DNA from: Azolla caroliniana
Taxonomy: Eukaryota > Polypodiophyta
NCBI GenBank assembly: GCA_043228905.1
Contig: JBHGNT010000015.1
Span: forward strand, 17,856,001-17,920,000
Length of the DNA stretch: 64,000 nucleotides
Direction: 5' to 3'
Below, in pieces: positions 47,301 through 58,753 of the stretch. How positions within the stretch are numbered: position 1 is the first letter of the stretch; the number at the start of each line of letters is the position of its first letter. The notes below the pieces were generated by a model. That model was given only the letters and a program-made list of their open reading frames with translations, was not told the origin of the DNA and ran no database searches. The position numbers were made by a program, and so were the translations under genes.

Positions 47301-48160
47301 CAAACTATGGACTCGGTGAGTTGTGTCACATGATAAATCTTTACTGTGTAAGCATTCAATGATTTATGTATCAAGATCCATCATCAATAAGTACACTACA
47401 TTGCACAAGTTGTGGCACATGATAAATCAATAATTAAGAATACATTTTCAATAGTACGTAACAAGAAATATGTTCAAAAAGAAGAAAAGGAAGAAAAAGA
47501 AAAAGAGACAATTCAACAACATACACTCACCTCTCAACAGCCGAGCGTATATCATCATGACGTGCAGCACTGGTCGATTTTAAGCATACTTCCACTGTTA
47601 AGGGTAAAAACAGAACAGAAACGCATCAAAAGCCAAGAAAAGCAGGAAAATAAGTGGAAATATTCAGAAATCATTCAAAATTGGTAAGGAGACCTCAGAA
47701 GGCAAAAAGAAAGAACAGAAATAGAAATATTGTGGGAATCTGAAATGACGCATGATAGAGATGAAAGAAACGTTATTCAAACCCGGCACTGCTCAGAAAG
47801 AGAGTCGTAAGGGAGAAGGAATCAATTCACCAAAAGGAAAGACTGATCACGTGGTAATCTCGCGAAGAAGCATGAGAGAGAGAGAGAGATGAAAGAAGAG
47901 CTTCTACAAAAACCGGCACTACATCCTAACGGAGGTGGAACCCCGAAACCACAGTAAGGAAGCGTTTTGCAGAGATTTTGAGGAGTACCTGAAACGGGGA
48001 CCTTGTCGGAGGTTGGGTTCGCGGGAGGAGGCAGGAGCAGAAGGGGTGGAGAGTCATGGCGATGGTGAGGAGGAGGAGGAGGAGAAGGTTGCGATGGACA
48101 GAGGGCATGAGACGAGGCTTCCGGGGCATGGAGCTGAGGATCGAGGTCCATGGTGTCCAT
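38388..48160 (-). CDS. PCH2: PCH2/TRIP13-type AAA+ ATPase (pachytene checkpoint protein 2), multi-exon
   Basis: Exons I can place, in coding order: 48160-47989, 47594-47531, 45991-45882, 45108-45048, 44931-44828, 44747-44643, 42492-42403, 41970-41895, 40269-40203, 39847-39777, 39550-39460, 39385-39258, 39087-38965, 38543-38388. All have AG/GT borders and the phases join, except between 45882 and 45108, where a short exon (about 28 nt; DEWVENHDVL in relatives) is missing from my model. Total is about 480 residues, close to Arabidopsis PCH2. Key sites: Walker A GPPGTGKT, Walker B LLIDEVES, sensor 1 LTTSNIT, arginine-finger region [14 protein letters not shown], sensor 2 [14 protein letters not shown]; the pore-side segment [17 protein letters not shown] is kept. 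Family role: remodels HORMA-domain proteins (ASY1 type) in meiosis. Introns are long and hold a MITE (42962) and a tandem duplication (44056). Confidence 0.92.
42962..43601. mobile_element. hAT-like MITE in a PCH2 intron
   Basis: 640 bp with 12-bp terminal inverted repeats (CATAGATTGACA and TGTCAATCTATG), flanked by 8-bp near-identical repeats (TTTATATT, 42954-42961; CTTATATT, 43602-43609; 7 of 8 match), which fits hAT target duplications. The interior is AT-rich without an ORF and has subterminal TATTCG and CGAATA motifs at both ends. It lies in the intron between the exons ending at 44643 and starting at 42492. Confidence 0.7.
44056..44346. repeat. about 150-bp tandem duplication in a PCH2 intron
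   Basis: Two adjacent copies start TATTAGCTATTTATGGATTA (44056 and 44208) and stay nearly identical through AAAAAATTAGATA. The main difference is a short indel in the first copy (repeated CTCAGGTTAGAG). Confidence 0.9.
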
Positions 48161-49299
48161 GGCGAGACTGCAGAGAGCGAGCAGAGACAGACAGAAACGT
48201 GCGTGTCGTGGCGGGAGAAATGAAGGAATGTAAAATGAGTGAAGTGTTTAAACGGTTCGGTTTAAACGGTTTCCCGGTTTAGCATTGCCACTTGATTATC
48301 TTCTGAAATATTTTTTTCAACAACCTTTTCATTTTTTTTTGATTGATTGAGTGAGTGAGTCCGATAGCGATGACAAGCCCAACGTTCGATCCTATTGCAA
48401 TTTTTTGGACCAAAAGCTTTGGTGATGATCTTCTTTCTTGTCATCCACCTAAGACTGCCTATCCCGACTCGTCAACATACTAGTCCCATGGTTCTGTTGC
48501 GAGAAAAACTTACCACATTCTTTACCTTCTTTGTTTTTGTTTGCCTTCACCTCTTGATTTCTCGATTGCATAGGCCTTTTCTTCGTTACTTTATCTTTTG
48601 GTAAGGTCACATGCATAGTGGCTACAGGGAATCTTATATTATGACCTCATCTTCAAGTCTTCTCTCTTCACATGACTAGAATTCCATGTAAGGTCCTCCC
48701 CGACTGTAGTGAAGCTTAGACACGACATTTCGGAGATGGCATTTGTGTCATCATCCAAACCGCCTTCTCCAACTTTTCATTTCCATTCCCTAGTATAATG
48801 GCTCTTTGGTGCGAAGCTTCGGAGATGCTCGTCATCCACCCGTCATCCATCTTTATTTGTGGCCTTGTCATTGGCCATTTCATGATCACGTGACAATACG
48901 GTGGTATGTTACATACCTTCTCCCTTAGTATTCTCTTCGTGTTGTACATGGGCCTCTATAGTGACATTTTTCACCATTTCCAAGTTCTCATGGGTTCTTA
49001 CGTCAATCGCTTTCATCAAGGAAGTCTGCGCCACCTCTTCTTTCTTCTTTTGCTCCTACTTCACTTCCACCTTCTATTCGGCATAAATCTTCCCTTTTAG
49101 TCTCTCATAAGCCTTCTTAATGATTCTTCCATTTCAACATTGATGTGCGCTTAACATTGGGTGTGATATCTCTTTTGTCCCAATTCCACAATTTTTTAAC
49201 TTCTTCTTTAGTTTTCAACACCTTGGAATAGTAGGTTGCGCATTGTTGGTTATTATGCGTGCACTAAAACCCACATATCAAATCATAGCACCTATTGAG
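48161..49299. other. PCH2 5' flank and non-coding DNA
   Basis: The PCH2 upstream region. A CGGTTCGGTTTAAACGG-type stretch lies at 48250-48282. No TATA box was assigned and no gene recognised. Confidence 0.4.
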
Positions 49300-49833
49300 A
49301 TGTTCACTTTCTACTTATCATATTGGTTGCATGCTCTTATTACTTCATCCAAATTCTCTATGACCCCATTCACTCTATTATCATCTTTTAATTGGATATC
49401 AAGCTTCATGCTTTCATCATGGCTAGTAGATCTTAAGAAAATATATAAATTTTGCCATCCCTGCCAATCTTTGATCTCCCCTCGATAGTTAAGAAAAATG
49501 ATGCTCAAACTCGACGAACACCATTGTTACACTATCGTCGCCTTTCTTCAATGTCACCCACTTGTCATGTCCATATTGACTTATCCCTAACAACTCTTCA
49601 TCTCCAAACTCTTCTATCAATTTGTGCTTGAAAGAACCCTAAGATGTGTGGGCTTCTTGAAGCTTAATGATTCTTTTGTGTAATGACACAACCACCGCCT
49701 CATTGAAGCATTTATGTTTGCTTGTCTTGTTCATACCATTTTGAAGCATTTCAACATTGTATGTATTTAAAAAAATTAGAAATATTTTCAAATGGGAATT
49801 GACCGCCACTCTAGACTGATCTTTCAATGGCAC
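49300..49833 (-). pseudogene. decayed ORF of unknown family
   Basis: Minus-strand pieces read as protein with few breaks (NEAVVVSLHKRIIKLQEAHT; LLGISQYGHDKWVTLKKGDD; YRGEIKDWQGWQNLYIFL; GVIENLDEVIRACNQYDK). Charged and helical, they resemble a degraded gag or host ORF, but I do not recognise the family. Two or three stops or shifts separate the pieces. Confidence 0.25.
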
Positions 49834-52747
49834 AACAACAACAAAGAGGTGACATGACCACCGTCAGTTGGAATGTTGCACCAAAACTTGAAGATCTTCT
49901 CCCACTTTTCTCCATAATATAATAATACATCTTCTCTTAACTATTGTCATTCAAGCCACACTGTGCAATGGAGTTGAGACTTTGTCTCATTTGCATTTGA
50001 TTCATATTTGTGAGCTTGTGATGTAATATGATGTTTAATCACTACAAAAATATGTTCTTCATAACCCTACTATAATTGTGTGTATCTTAATTAGAATTAG
50101 AAACAATGGTACACCCTGACACATGAATTAACACATAAAGAATATAAAATCAAGTACACATAACACACAATTAAAGAGAATATGTGACAACAAGAGAGAA
50201 TGGAAGTTTTTTTTGGGATAAATACCAAAATTCATGCTCCAATTGTTCCTAGATCGAGAGATCATGCCTCATTTACTGCTTCAAGAATCAAAAGAAGAAA
50301 AACAAGTGAAAACATCCGCTTAATTGTCCATAGGTCTCTTAATCTGTGAACCTAAAGACTCTTTAATCAACCTTGTGTTCGATGGGATGTACTGAAACGT
50401 CCCTAGGGATCCCCAACTTGTCTCTAGGTCCCTATTTGAGCCTACTCAAGGATCCTAAATTAGCTTTAGACGAAAATAGGAAATCAACCCTAGTTTAGCC
50501 TAATTTCATAAATAGTTTATCCCATATATGCCCTAGTTAGGGCCAATTAATTATTGGCTTTGGCTAAGGCAAATTTAGGCCTTGGACTAAAAGGGAGATC
50601 CTCTAGAGCCAAATAGTAAACAATTGCCACTCATTGAGGCTTGATGATTCGATGAGTGAGAGATGAAGGAGAAGGAGTAGTCCATTGCTTGTTCCCACCA
50701 TCAGTGTAGAAGTAGTTGCTACTATTGTAGCTTGGTGTTGGGAACCAATGCACAATACAACATCCAAATTCACTTACCAAGCCTAGGCATCACTTGCTCA
50801 CACTCCTAGGCTTCAAACTCCATGCATAGAGGCTACTATGCATGTCTGCCCCCTTTCCCACACAACATTACAGTTGTGTGTCCACACCCACCCCTAGGAA
50901 CGTCTTATAATGGTTCCCATGACACTTTTGGTCATGGCGGAGAACCTCAAAAAGCTTTTTGCCACCATTATGATTGCATGAAAGCTTCAACTCTACCAAA
51001 GGGTTCAAATTTGCCCAACAAAAGGATTTGCCTGTCAATTACTACACCCTTTTAATAAGTCTCAATGCGATCCTCTTGACTTCGTTGGGATGTGGATTGA
51101 CAAGGAATAGATGGTGGAAATACGCCTTTCCATACTTTTGCAACGATTCGTTATGGGTCGTTGTTCTTATCACAAGAAAACACCACCATTCTTCCACCTA
51201 TAATATATATAGCCGGTAGAATAAAGTTGTTTTGTCACGAAGAGCTTAGCCCCCAAAGGCCATTTTCTATGCACACTTGGATATTAATGTTTGTGGCCAC
51301 CAAACTAAAGGAAGAACAATGGGTTTTCGATAACAAAATGGAGGATAGCACGCAAACTCTCACATCCCGAGCGAAACTAAGAGTGAGAGCAAAAGAGGGA
51401 ACAAACCGCAAGAACAAAATGGAATGCTAGTGTTGGGTAGATCTTGGGCTTATCAAGGTGGATTTTTGTAATATGAAAAGTGATGTTAGCAACAATTGAC
51501 AATTCACAAATTATGCCACCATCTCCGATCATATGATGACTACAACAATATGTTTGTAATGAGGTAAAGTCCATGTTGACGAGTGCAAGCAATTGATGAA
51601 GTCTTTTTAGTGGACTCGAACACATCAAATCACATGATGAGTCATGGTGAACGATTTTGCTATCTACAAACACTTGAGCCACCTCATTACATAAAGCTAG
51701 GAAATAATAGTACACATTTGATTCGACACATCTGAGATGTCCCATTAGGAAATAACAATAGATATTGAAAATGTAGAAAGGAAAGAAGAATCTTATTCCT
51801 TTCATCTCTTTAAACAAATTTCATCACCATCTATGAGTCATCTTGTAGGTTGAATGAGCATGCTCTATACAAGTTTCATCATCCATGATCTCCCGCAATT
51901 AGATGGTTTGCTTTTGCTTGACATGCCACCGATAAACCACATCGACAATCCGAATTGAAACACCGCCCACATATGTTGGGGGTTTCAAACTCTTCACATG
52001 ATTCTAGTGGGTTGGTAGATGTACCAACTCCACTCACAATACCTAGGGTTATGTTTGACGGGTCGATTAAATCAATTGGCATCAACATTTCAAGCAAACA
52101 TTGCTCAAAGACATCAAGTCATTGTTTACTACCTCTTGGAAGCTAGTAAGACTCTCGTTAAAGGTTTTAAGCTAGGAGATTGGGATGAGCATAATGACAA
52201 AGATATATTGTTCTTAGCCATAACAATACTTACAATTCACCCTTAAAATTCATTCAAACTAAATAGAAAAAGACGAAACTACGTAGGGTTATTGCATAAT
52301 GTTGATTACTACTTGTGACTTACCAACCATAAATAAACAATATATTTAATAAGAGAACCTTTAATATTATATTAAAATTTATATCTTATTATAATATATG
52401 TTATGATAGTACTTTGGTTAAAGCTTAAGATAAAAAATAAGAAGTTGAACGTTTAAATGTTTTGTTTTGTTTAAGAAAATATATTAGTTCTACATCTTTT
52501 TATTTTAAACCAGCAAGTCAATTTCTTCTTAACATTAATTAACATGCATTCAATTATTATCATTATTATAAGATCATCAAACATTGACACATCTTCTATA
52601 CTCTACACATGGTGTATCCACATAAATATTTCTTTACCTTGCTTACTAAATTATCATTACCCGTGGTTGTTCTATGCATACATTTTCACTTTAAGTCTAT
52701 TTTTATATCTAATAATTATGCCATCAAATTTTATTTCACCTTACAAA
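49834..52747. other. AT-rich DNA, no gene recognised
   Basis: Only short, unsupported ORFs on either strand. Short GC-richer patches (50390-50460, 50870-50960) have no recognisable coding content. Confidence 0.4.
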
Positions 52748-53244
52748 TCCATTTGCAACCAATTGTAGTTTGTCCATTAATTCTAAATTGTCGTATTTCT
52801 TTTGTCAGTTCCATTTACAATATGAAACCTCATAAGAGCATTGGTACAAATACATGATGGGAGATGAGAGGTTATTAAAATAAATTAACACGTCATTTAT
52901 AAAGTGTTGTTTTATCGCGTATGATGGTCATAGTCCTCCGTCTACCACTAAAGTTTGGGCATGATTGGTTATTTCAAAACTCTACCACCACCAATCTCAC
53001 ACCAATGTAATCATTATTGCTAATGCCATATCCATTGGCAACCAATTATAGTTTCTCCATAAACTCTCCACATTAATTCTCAAGTGTCATTTTTCTTTAA
53101 GGCATCCCTTCCCTTTGTGAGCTCCTTTTACAATATGAAACCTTATAAAGACTTCAATCGCTATGAAGAGCGGTGGTACACGGTGAAGTACAATAATAAT
53201 ACATGATGGAAGATGAAGGGTTGTTACTATTATCAATTAGCACT
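52748..53244. repeat. diverged duplicated segment
   Basis: 52748-52890 and 53030-53244 share, in the same order, GCAACCAATTRTAGTTT, TTTACAATATGAAACCT and ACATGATGGRAGATGA. The second copy carries extra sequence between blocks, so the duplication is old. Confidence 0.6.
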
Positions 53245-53557
53245 TGGTTTGGTTTGTGAAGCTTGGGAGTTAAAATGCTAAGATGAATTGAATCGACAAA
53301 TTAAATAGTATAGCTTGGATCCTACCAAATTAGTCAACAACGTAATGAGCACAACTTCTATGATATGTCAATTCATGGAGCAATCAACGAAATGAAGAAA
53401 TCGAGTGATGGATATTTAGACATGATTATTGGTAATGGTTTGTTGTTTGATAATAATGCAACTCAGAGATTAATATTAATATGAATTAATTAATTGAGCT
53501 TATGGGTGCATGGATGGAATCCTGATAGTGTATGGAGGGGAATGGAAATAATTCAAA

Positions 53558-53561
<4 letters not shown>

Positions 53562-53621
<60 letters not shown>

Positions 53622-53632
53622 GTGTGTGTGTA
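53562..53632. repeat. compound microsatellite (CT)n(CA)n(TG)n
   Basis: Uninterrupted CT repeats pass into CA repeats and then, after an A, into TG repeats. Confidence 0.95.
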
Positions 53633-54433
53633 TGAATGAAAGCAATCGTGAATATGAACATGAAAAAGAAACCTGCATCCATTCAATTTCATAATTATTT
53701 TTTTGATTGATTTAATCATTTAGTTTTTTTTTTTGTTTGGAGCTTTATCCACAAGTATTGATGCATCCAAACAACCATTACCCAACCTTCTAATATTTGT
53801 TGTTTGGTATTGTAGATGGTAAACTTGTAATAGGATTGGTAGGCATGTCCTTTCGTGGAAAATCTTTGGAAAACATTTTTGGTGATGAACTCAATGATCA
53901 CGTGGTTGGGTCTTATAACCATAATGTATTTGATTTGATCATCTCTAAGCACGTATATTGTATTCACTATTCATATTGAAAGGCTTATCTACAATCGCTT
54001 GTTCACTCTCAAGGGATAGATGAGAGCCATCCACATGACATGTAAGAAACAGATTGTTGGGGTGAGAGACATGATATTTTGGTGCAAATAAATGAATATA
54101 TGAAAAGCATTAACAATACAATAGAATCGATACATCCCATTCCACTGCCTAAGAAACGAAGACATGGGACAATGGAATCGCAAACGAAACAAACAATCTC
54201 GGAGAGGTGTACAAAGGTGGATAATATGGTCAAGATACCAATATGTATACATACTGAGAGACGCACGCACCACATACACACGCCATGCAAACACCGATAT
54301 CCAAGATGATACCACTATACGTATCCTCGGTATCCTTTATTTATTTTTCTACAAATACGAGAAGAAGAAGAAGAAGAAGAAGAAGAAGAGTGTGTTGTGT
54401 GTATTCATTTATGGCTGGCACTGGCTCTATGTT

Positions 54434-55846
54434 TTATACTCCACTGTTAGTAGTAGTGGTAGTGATGGTGCCGGTGGTGGAAGATGGGAGGGGTTCACGG
54501 CGGAAGATGGAGCGGAACTTTTCGGAGACAGATGCGGGCGTCATGTCCGGGAGACAGAAGAGGATATGGACCCCCAAAGAGAATGCGAAGCCGATGGCGG
54601 CGCTCGAGGTTGCGATTGACATGGCCGCGGACCCTATCACGACGAAAGAGTCGGCCCTCTTCGTCTGATCCCGGCATGCCATCGCCAGCTCCAATCCCGC
54701 GTAGAAAAGAAGGACCCCGAGAATGCCGACAGGGTAGGCATCCAGCAATTTCACCAATGAGCTCCCGAGGAGAAGGCCCAGCAGGACCTTGAGGCCACCC
54801 AGGAACACGACGGCGGCACCGCTCCTGGCGCCGAACCGCCATTGGCCTGCGAGCCCGCCGGCCCCGTGGCATGCCGGCATGGCCCCGAACCAGCAGCCGA
54901 CAAGATTCATGAGGCCCACGGAGACCGAGACCTTGGTGGTGCTCACCGCGCTCTTCTTGTCGGGGTAGAGATCGCCCGCGAGCTTGCATACGGCCACCAC
55001 GGAATTGAGGACGGAGAGAGGGATCTGTGGAATTGCAGCACGCAAGAAACCTCTGCGCCACTCGCTGGCGGCGATGTGGGAGTAGACGATCGGCTTGGCG
55101 GGGCCGAAGCTGAGCGAGCTGAAGACGCTGGGCTTCCGGATGATGGCGAGCACGAGGCCGACAATGAAAACGATGATGGCTGTGGGGACGCGTTGGAGGC
55201 GACGGCGCCACGCCGACGACGATGGCTGCTTCTCAGTGTCAGTGGTGTCCGTTGGAAGGTCGTGGTCGGGCGGCGGAGGGCCGGATCCGCCCACCACCAC
55301 GATGAAGCAGAACATGAGGAGCGCCACCAGCATGCCGTCCAGCCCTATCCAATCCCTGTTGCCTTTCGTCTTCCCCGTCGTGAAATTCTGGTTCTTCAGC
55401 ACGTATTTCACTCCCGTGATGGCGAAGGAGAGCCCCTGCGACAGCTGGATGCCGCGAACCACGGGCAGCGGCACCAGCCGCTGCACGACGTACATGAGGC
55501 CCGTTGCGCCCAGCCCGAAGAGGAGGGCCGATGTCGTGATCCCGGCCGCCATGATCTCGGAGAGCGTGAGCCGCTCCGAGATGGCAACGGCCGCGATCGT
55601 CTTCATTGGCTGGACGGGCATGGGCACGCCAAAGCCGATGCCGGTGATGATGTTGTAGGCGCCCGTGAAGATGAGCGTGGTGCCGAGGTCGAGGCCGTTG
55701 GCGAGCGCGAGCGCGACCACGATGGGCACGAATGTGCCGAGGTCGCCCAGCGCGCCGCTCATCTCCATCCACACCGACTTGTACGCCATGTTTCCTCGCG
55801 CCTCCGCCACCAGGGCCTTCTTATCCCAACCCCTCTTCATCATCAT
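54434..55846 (-). CDS. MOT1: MOT1-type molybdate transporter
   Basis: An intronless ORF of 470 residues starting at ATG 55846 (MMMKRGWDKK). Family hallmarks are MSGALGDLGTFVPIVVALAL, the conserved YNIITGIGFGVPMPVQPMKT, and the C-terminal GCWFGAMPACHGAGGLAGQW followed by GILGVLLFYAGLELAM. About ten hydrophobic segments indicate a multi-pass membrane protein. Relatives take up molybdate for molybdenum cofactor enzymes such as nitrate reductase, at the plasma, mitochondrial or vacuolar membrane; which membrane cannot be told here. There is no long N-terminal extension. Arabidopsis MOT1 proteins are of similar length and also intronless. The coding region is very GC-rich at third positions, in sharp contrast to AT-rich flanks. 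A (GAA)n run lies past the stop (54358-54390). MOT1 versus MOT2 identity is not decided. Confidence 0.92.
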   Translation of the reverse strand: MMMKRGWDKKALVAEARGNMAYKSVWMEMSGALGDLGTFVPIVVALALANGLDLGTTLIFTGAYNIITGIGFGVPMPVQPMKTIAAVAISERLTLSEIMAAGITTSALLFGLGATGLMYVVQRLVPLPVVRGIQLSQGLSFAITGVKYVLKNQNFTTGKTKGNRDWIGLDGMLVALLMFCFIVVVGGSGPPPPDHDLPTDTTDTEKQPSSSAWRRRLQRVPTAIIVFIVGLVLAIIRKPSVFSSLSFGPAKPIVYSHIAASEWRRGFLRAAIPQIPLSVLNSVVAVCKLAGDLYPDKKSAVSTTKVSVSVGLMNLVGCWFGAMPACHGAGGLAGQWRFGARSGAAVVFLGGLKVLLGLLLGSSLVKLLDAYPVGILGVLLFYAGLELAMACRDQTKRADSFVVIGSAAMSIATSSAAIGFAFSLGVHILFCLPDMTPASVSEKFRSIFRREPLPSSTTGTITTTTTNSGV

Positions 55847-57189
55847 GTTCTTCTTCTTTGGTTTGTGTTAACTTCCTCTCTTTGCTCTTCCCACAGCCTT
55901 GTTTCTCTCTAAACAAAAAAAAGCAAAAAATAATGTGTTTTGGTTGATGATTGATGATTTGCTGTGAGAAGGGATCCAATTTTCCAAATACAAACACACA
56001 CTTAAATACAGGATCCTCTAGTTGACTTTACTATTCCCATTCCACTCTTTTTTAATCTTTTATTCCTCTTACTTAGTACGTTGTGTACTACCACATATAT
56101 TTTCATTACCCTTTTATGCCGCAAACGTCGTCGGCACATTCGTATCTTCCAAAGTCTCTGGCATTATTAATTACATCACAAATGTGATCGATCGCTCCCT
56201 CTACCGTGTCTAGAATGCCCCGATTCTTAGATTATATTTCATCTTAATATTAGTAAGGCTCTACTAATCTTACATGATCAAAATCTTCATTGGAACTATA
56301 TGCTACATAAATAATTGTCCTATCCATCCTCCTTATTTTTTGTTTATCAAGTTGTATTCCACATTTCTTAACTTGCTTTTTTTTCTTTACCGTTATTGAA
56401 TTTTCGAGACCTTGGCCATCAAAGTCACACTAGGAATACTCCACAGACGAGGGGCGGCGATCACACCATGAAATGGCAACGTTGACTTCCGTAGTTATAA
56501 TATTCAAATTTTGTTCATATGAATATTCACACCAACTAGAGTGTTCTTCTTCTTCTTCATTCTTATACATTACACACTTAAAAAAGATCCCTCTTGTGTT
56601 TAAAATCATTAAATATTCTTTACTTTTTCGTGTGACAAATGTCGACACGTTCTTATATTATATTCCCATTAACCGATCTCTCTCTCTCTCTCCCCTCCCC
56701 AGTTGTCCGAAAGGCCATTCTCGGCCATCACACCCCCTACCTATTCTATTCTACAATGCCACGACTCTAACACATACCTCTCTCGCCATTATTTCTCCTT
56801 AAGATTCCTAGGAAAATTCCTAAGACACTACTTGTCTTACTCGTGCAAAGTTTTCCTTCAAATTGTGTTCTTCAAATAAATTACCATCATACTCATGATG
56901 CTTATCATTATGATCACATAGTTGAGTTTCACATTCAACATTGTGTGTTTATTGTTACCAAAATTTCGAGGCCTTGCCATCAAAGTCAAACTAGGAATAC
57001 TCCAGTACAGAAGAGGGGGATCACACAAGTGCCGGCATTGACTTTCTTACGATTTGCACAAATGGGAACCTGAGAACATTGGAGTATCTCATTATCCACC
57101 TCCTTGAAAAACCCTAATCGTTTACTTTCATATTTTACCTCTAACTCTAGCCTCCACCAAATATTCACCATCTATATAAAGTGAATTTT

Positions 57190-57191
<2 letters not shown>
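55847..57191. other. MOT1 5' flank with a dispersed repeat pair
   Basis: The promoter side of MOT1. Two related segments of about 95 bp in the same orientation (56398-56495 and 56958-57055) share CATCAAAGTCA, ACTAGGAATACTCCA and GATCACAC. No coding gene recognised. Confidence 0.5.

Positions 57192-57242
<51 letters not shown>
57192..57242. repeat. (AC)n microsatellite
   Basis: About 25 uninterrupted AC units. Confidence 0.95.
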
Positions 57243-57244
<2 letters not shown>

Positions 57245-57489
57245 TATATATATTTTATATAACCAATGGATTACACTCATGGATTATATAACCGAGGGAT
57301 TAACATCTAGAGTGAATGTTCTAACAATACAAATAAAGGATAACCCATTTTTTGGAATTGCAAATATACACCCTAGATGGGTCTCACATTATGCCAACTT
57401 CATTTATTCATCTCACAACATGATTCCAAGTCACTCATATTGGGATGAGAATATACAATAAAACATGGATTTAACTCCATCATGTCTCT

Positions 57490-57930
57490 CCCTATCAAGT
57501 TCTCTCTCTCTCTCTCTCTGCCGTTGCGTTGCGTCTCTCTAACAGCTCTCTCTACCGTTGCGTTGCTGTCGCTGTCGTCGCCGTCGTCTGCAGCCGTTGT
57601 CTGCAGCCGCTGCAACTGTCGCCGTCTGATCTCTCTCTCTCTCTCTCACGTCCTCGTGTCTCTCTGCCGTTGCTGTCGCCGGCTAGTGTCGTCGCCATCG
57701 CCGTCGCCGTCGTCTGCCGTTATCTGCGGCCGTCGCCGTCTGCTACTGTCTGCAGCCGTCTTCTACAGTCTGCAGTCGTCCGCCGTCGTCCACCGTCGTC
57801 CGCCGTCGTCCGTCGTCAGCTGCCATCGTCTGCCGTTTGCTGTTGCCGTCGGCCGTCTGCTGCCGTCGTCTACCGTCGTTTGACGACTACCACCGTCACC
57901 GTCACCGTCACGGGGTGTTTCTTCTCCGTT
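57490..57930 (+). repeat. GC-rich CCGTCGTCTG-type imperfect repeat
   Basis: CT-rich tracts pass into many imperfect copies of CGTCGTC, CTGCAGCCGT and CCGTCTGC. The ORFs over it are low-complexity artefacts. It lies upstream of the gag-like ORF at 58097 and could be the LTR or leader of that element. Confidence 0.6.
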
Positions 57931-58096
57931 TTCTCTTGATGTGGTGAAGTGCCACTTTCTTGACGAGTTCGTGAGTGGGTTCTTTTAGTGTGCTCGTCGT
58001 GTGCTACAAAATGCCGATGTGATTGCGACATACACACAAACTCGGCTAAGTCTCGAAACTATTTATTTTACCTTTTTTTTCTTATTGACACCACAA

Positions 58097-58262
58097 TGAC
58101 GTCTAGACGGACTAAGGAACATAAGGATATACAAGACGAGGCTATAAGTAAGGAGGACTTTTTAGATATGTTTAATCGTTTAACAAAAATAGAGATGGAT
58201 ATGAAAAAATGGGTGAAAGACACCGAAACCCACAAGAAAAAAGATAGAGAGGAAAAAGACGC
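58097..58262 (+). CDS. N-terminus of a gag-like ORF, cut by copia copy E
   Basis: ATG 58097 opens a frame encoding a short, highly charged, probably helical peptide (MTSRRTKEHKDIQDEAIS; FLDMFNRLTKIEMDMKKW) typical of the N-terminal gag region of plant LTR elements. It is cut after KKKDREEKDA by the copia LTR at 58263. The remainder would lie right of the window. The gag assignment rests on general character only. Confidence 0.35.
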
Positions 58263-58659
58263 TGTTGAGCGGCAAGCTCAACCGGAGCCGGATCGGCTGA
58301 ATAAGCTGTAGCCGGTAAGCGAGATGGATCGGGCGAAACGGATCGGTATGACGGTGAGCAACCGAACCGGCAAGCAGTGGTGGCCGGGTGCAATCCATAA
58401 CCGGAAGTCCAATCGGAAGCCTAGTATAGGATAGACTACTAGGTAGCTATAGTCTCGTAGTAAGTGTCAGATGATCGTGTGAGCACTGAAGTACATGGTA
58501 CTTCTGTCAGTCCCAAGAGGACTTGTATAAATAGTGCTACTTAGCACAGTGTGTAGACAAAGTCTTGATATAATTTTGAAATTGTGTTCTGCTGTGTGTG
58601 TGTGTGTGTGTGTGTGTGTTGTTCTCTGTTTTACGCTTCCGCAAACACTTACGTTTACA
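58263..58659 (+). repeat. 5' LTR of copia copy E
   Basis: 397 bp, TGTTGAGCGGCAAGCTC to ACGTTTACA, with a (TG)n run (58592-58619) near its 3' end and a TATA-like GTATAAATAG (58524-58533). Confidence 0.92.
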
Positions 58660-58671
58660 TGGTATCAGAGC
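58660..58671 (+). promoter_or_regulatory. primer-binding site, initiator tRNA-Met type
   Basis: TGGTATCAGAGC directly follows the LTR CA end. Confidence 0.92.
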
Positions 58672-58753
58672 GCGAGGGTTGAGAACCTCTGCTGTAGACA
58701 TTTACTCTTGAGAAGAAAACCCTAACAGGTCGAAAACAGACACAGTAGAAGAC

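Noticed and set aside
53494-53694. ORFs over the CT/CA microsatellite
   Set aside because: Pure microsatellite translation.
54842-55912. Long plus-strand ORF (356 codons) opposite MOT1
   Set aside because: It lies antisense to a clear transporter gene, is low in complexity (H, E and R rich), and exists because the GC-rich codons leave few stops on the other strand.
57482-57939. Two ORFs of about 135 codons rich in S, V, L and R
   Set aside because: They translate an imperfect CCGTCGTCTG/CT repeat in two frames; no domain is present.
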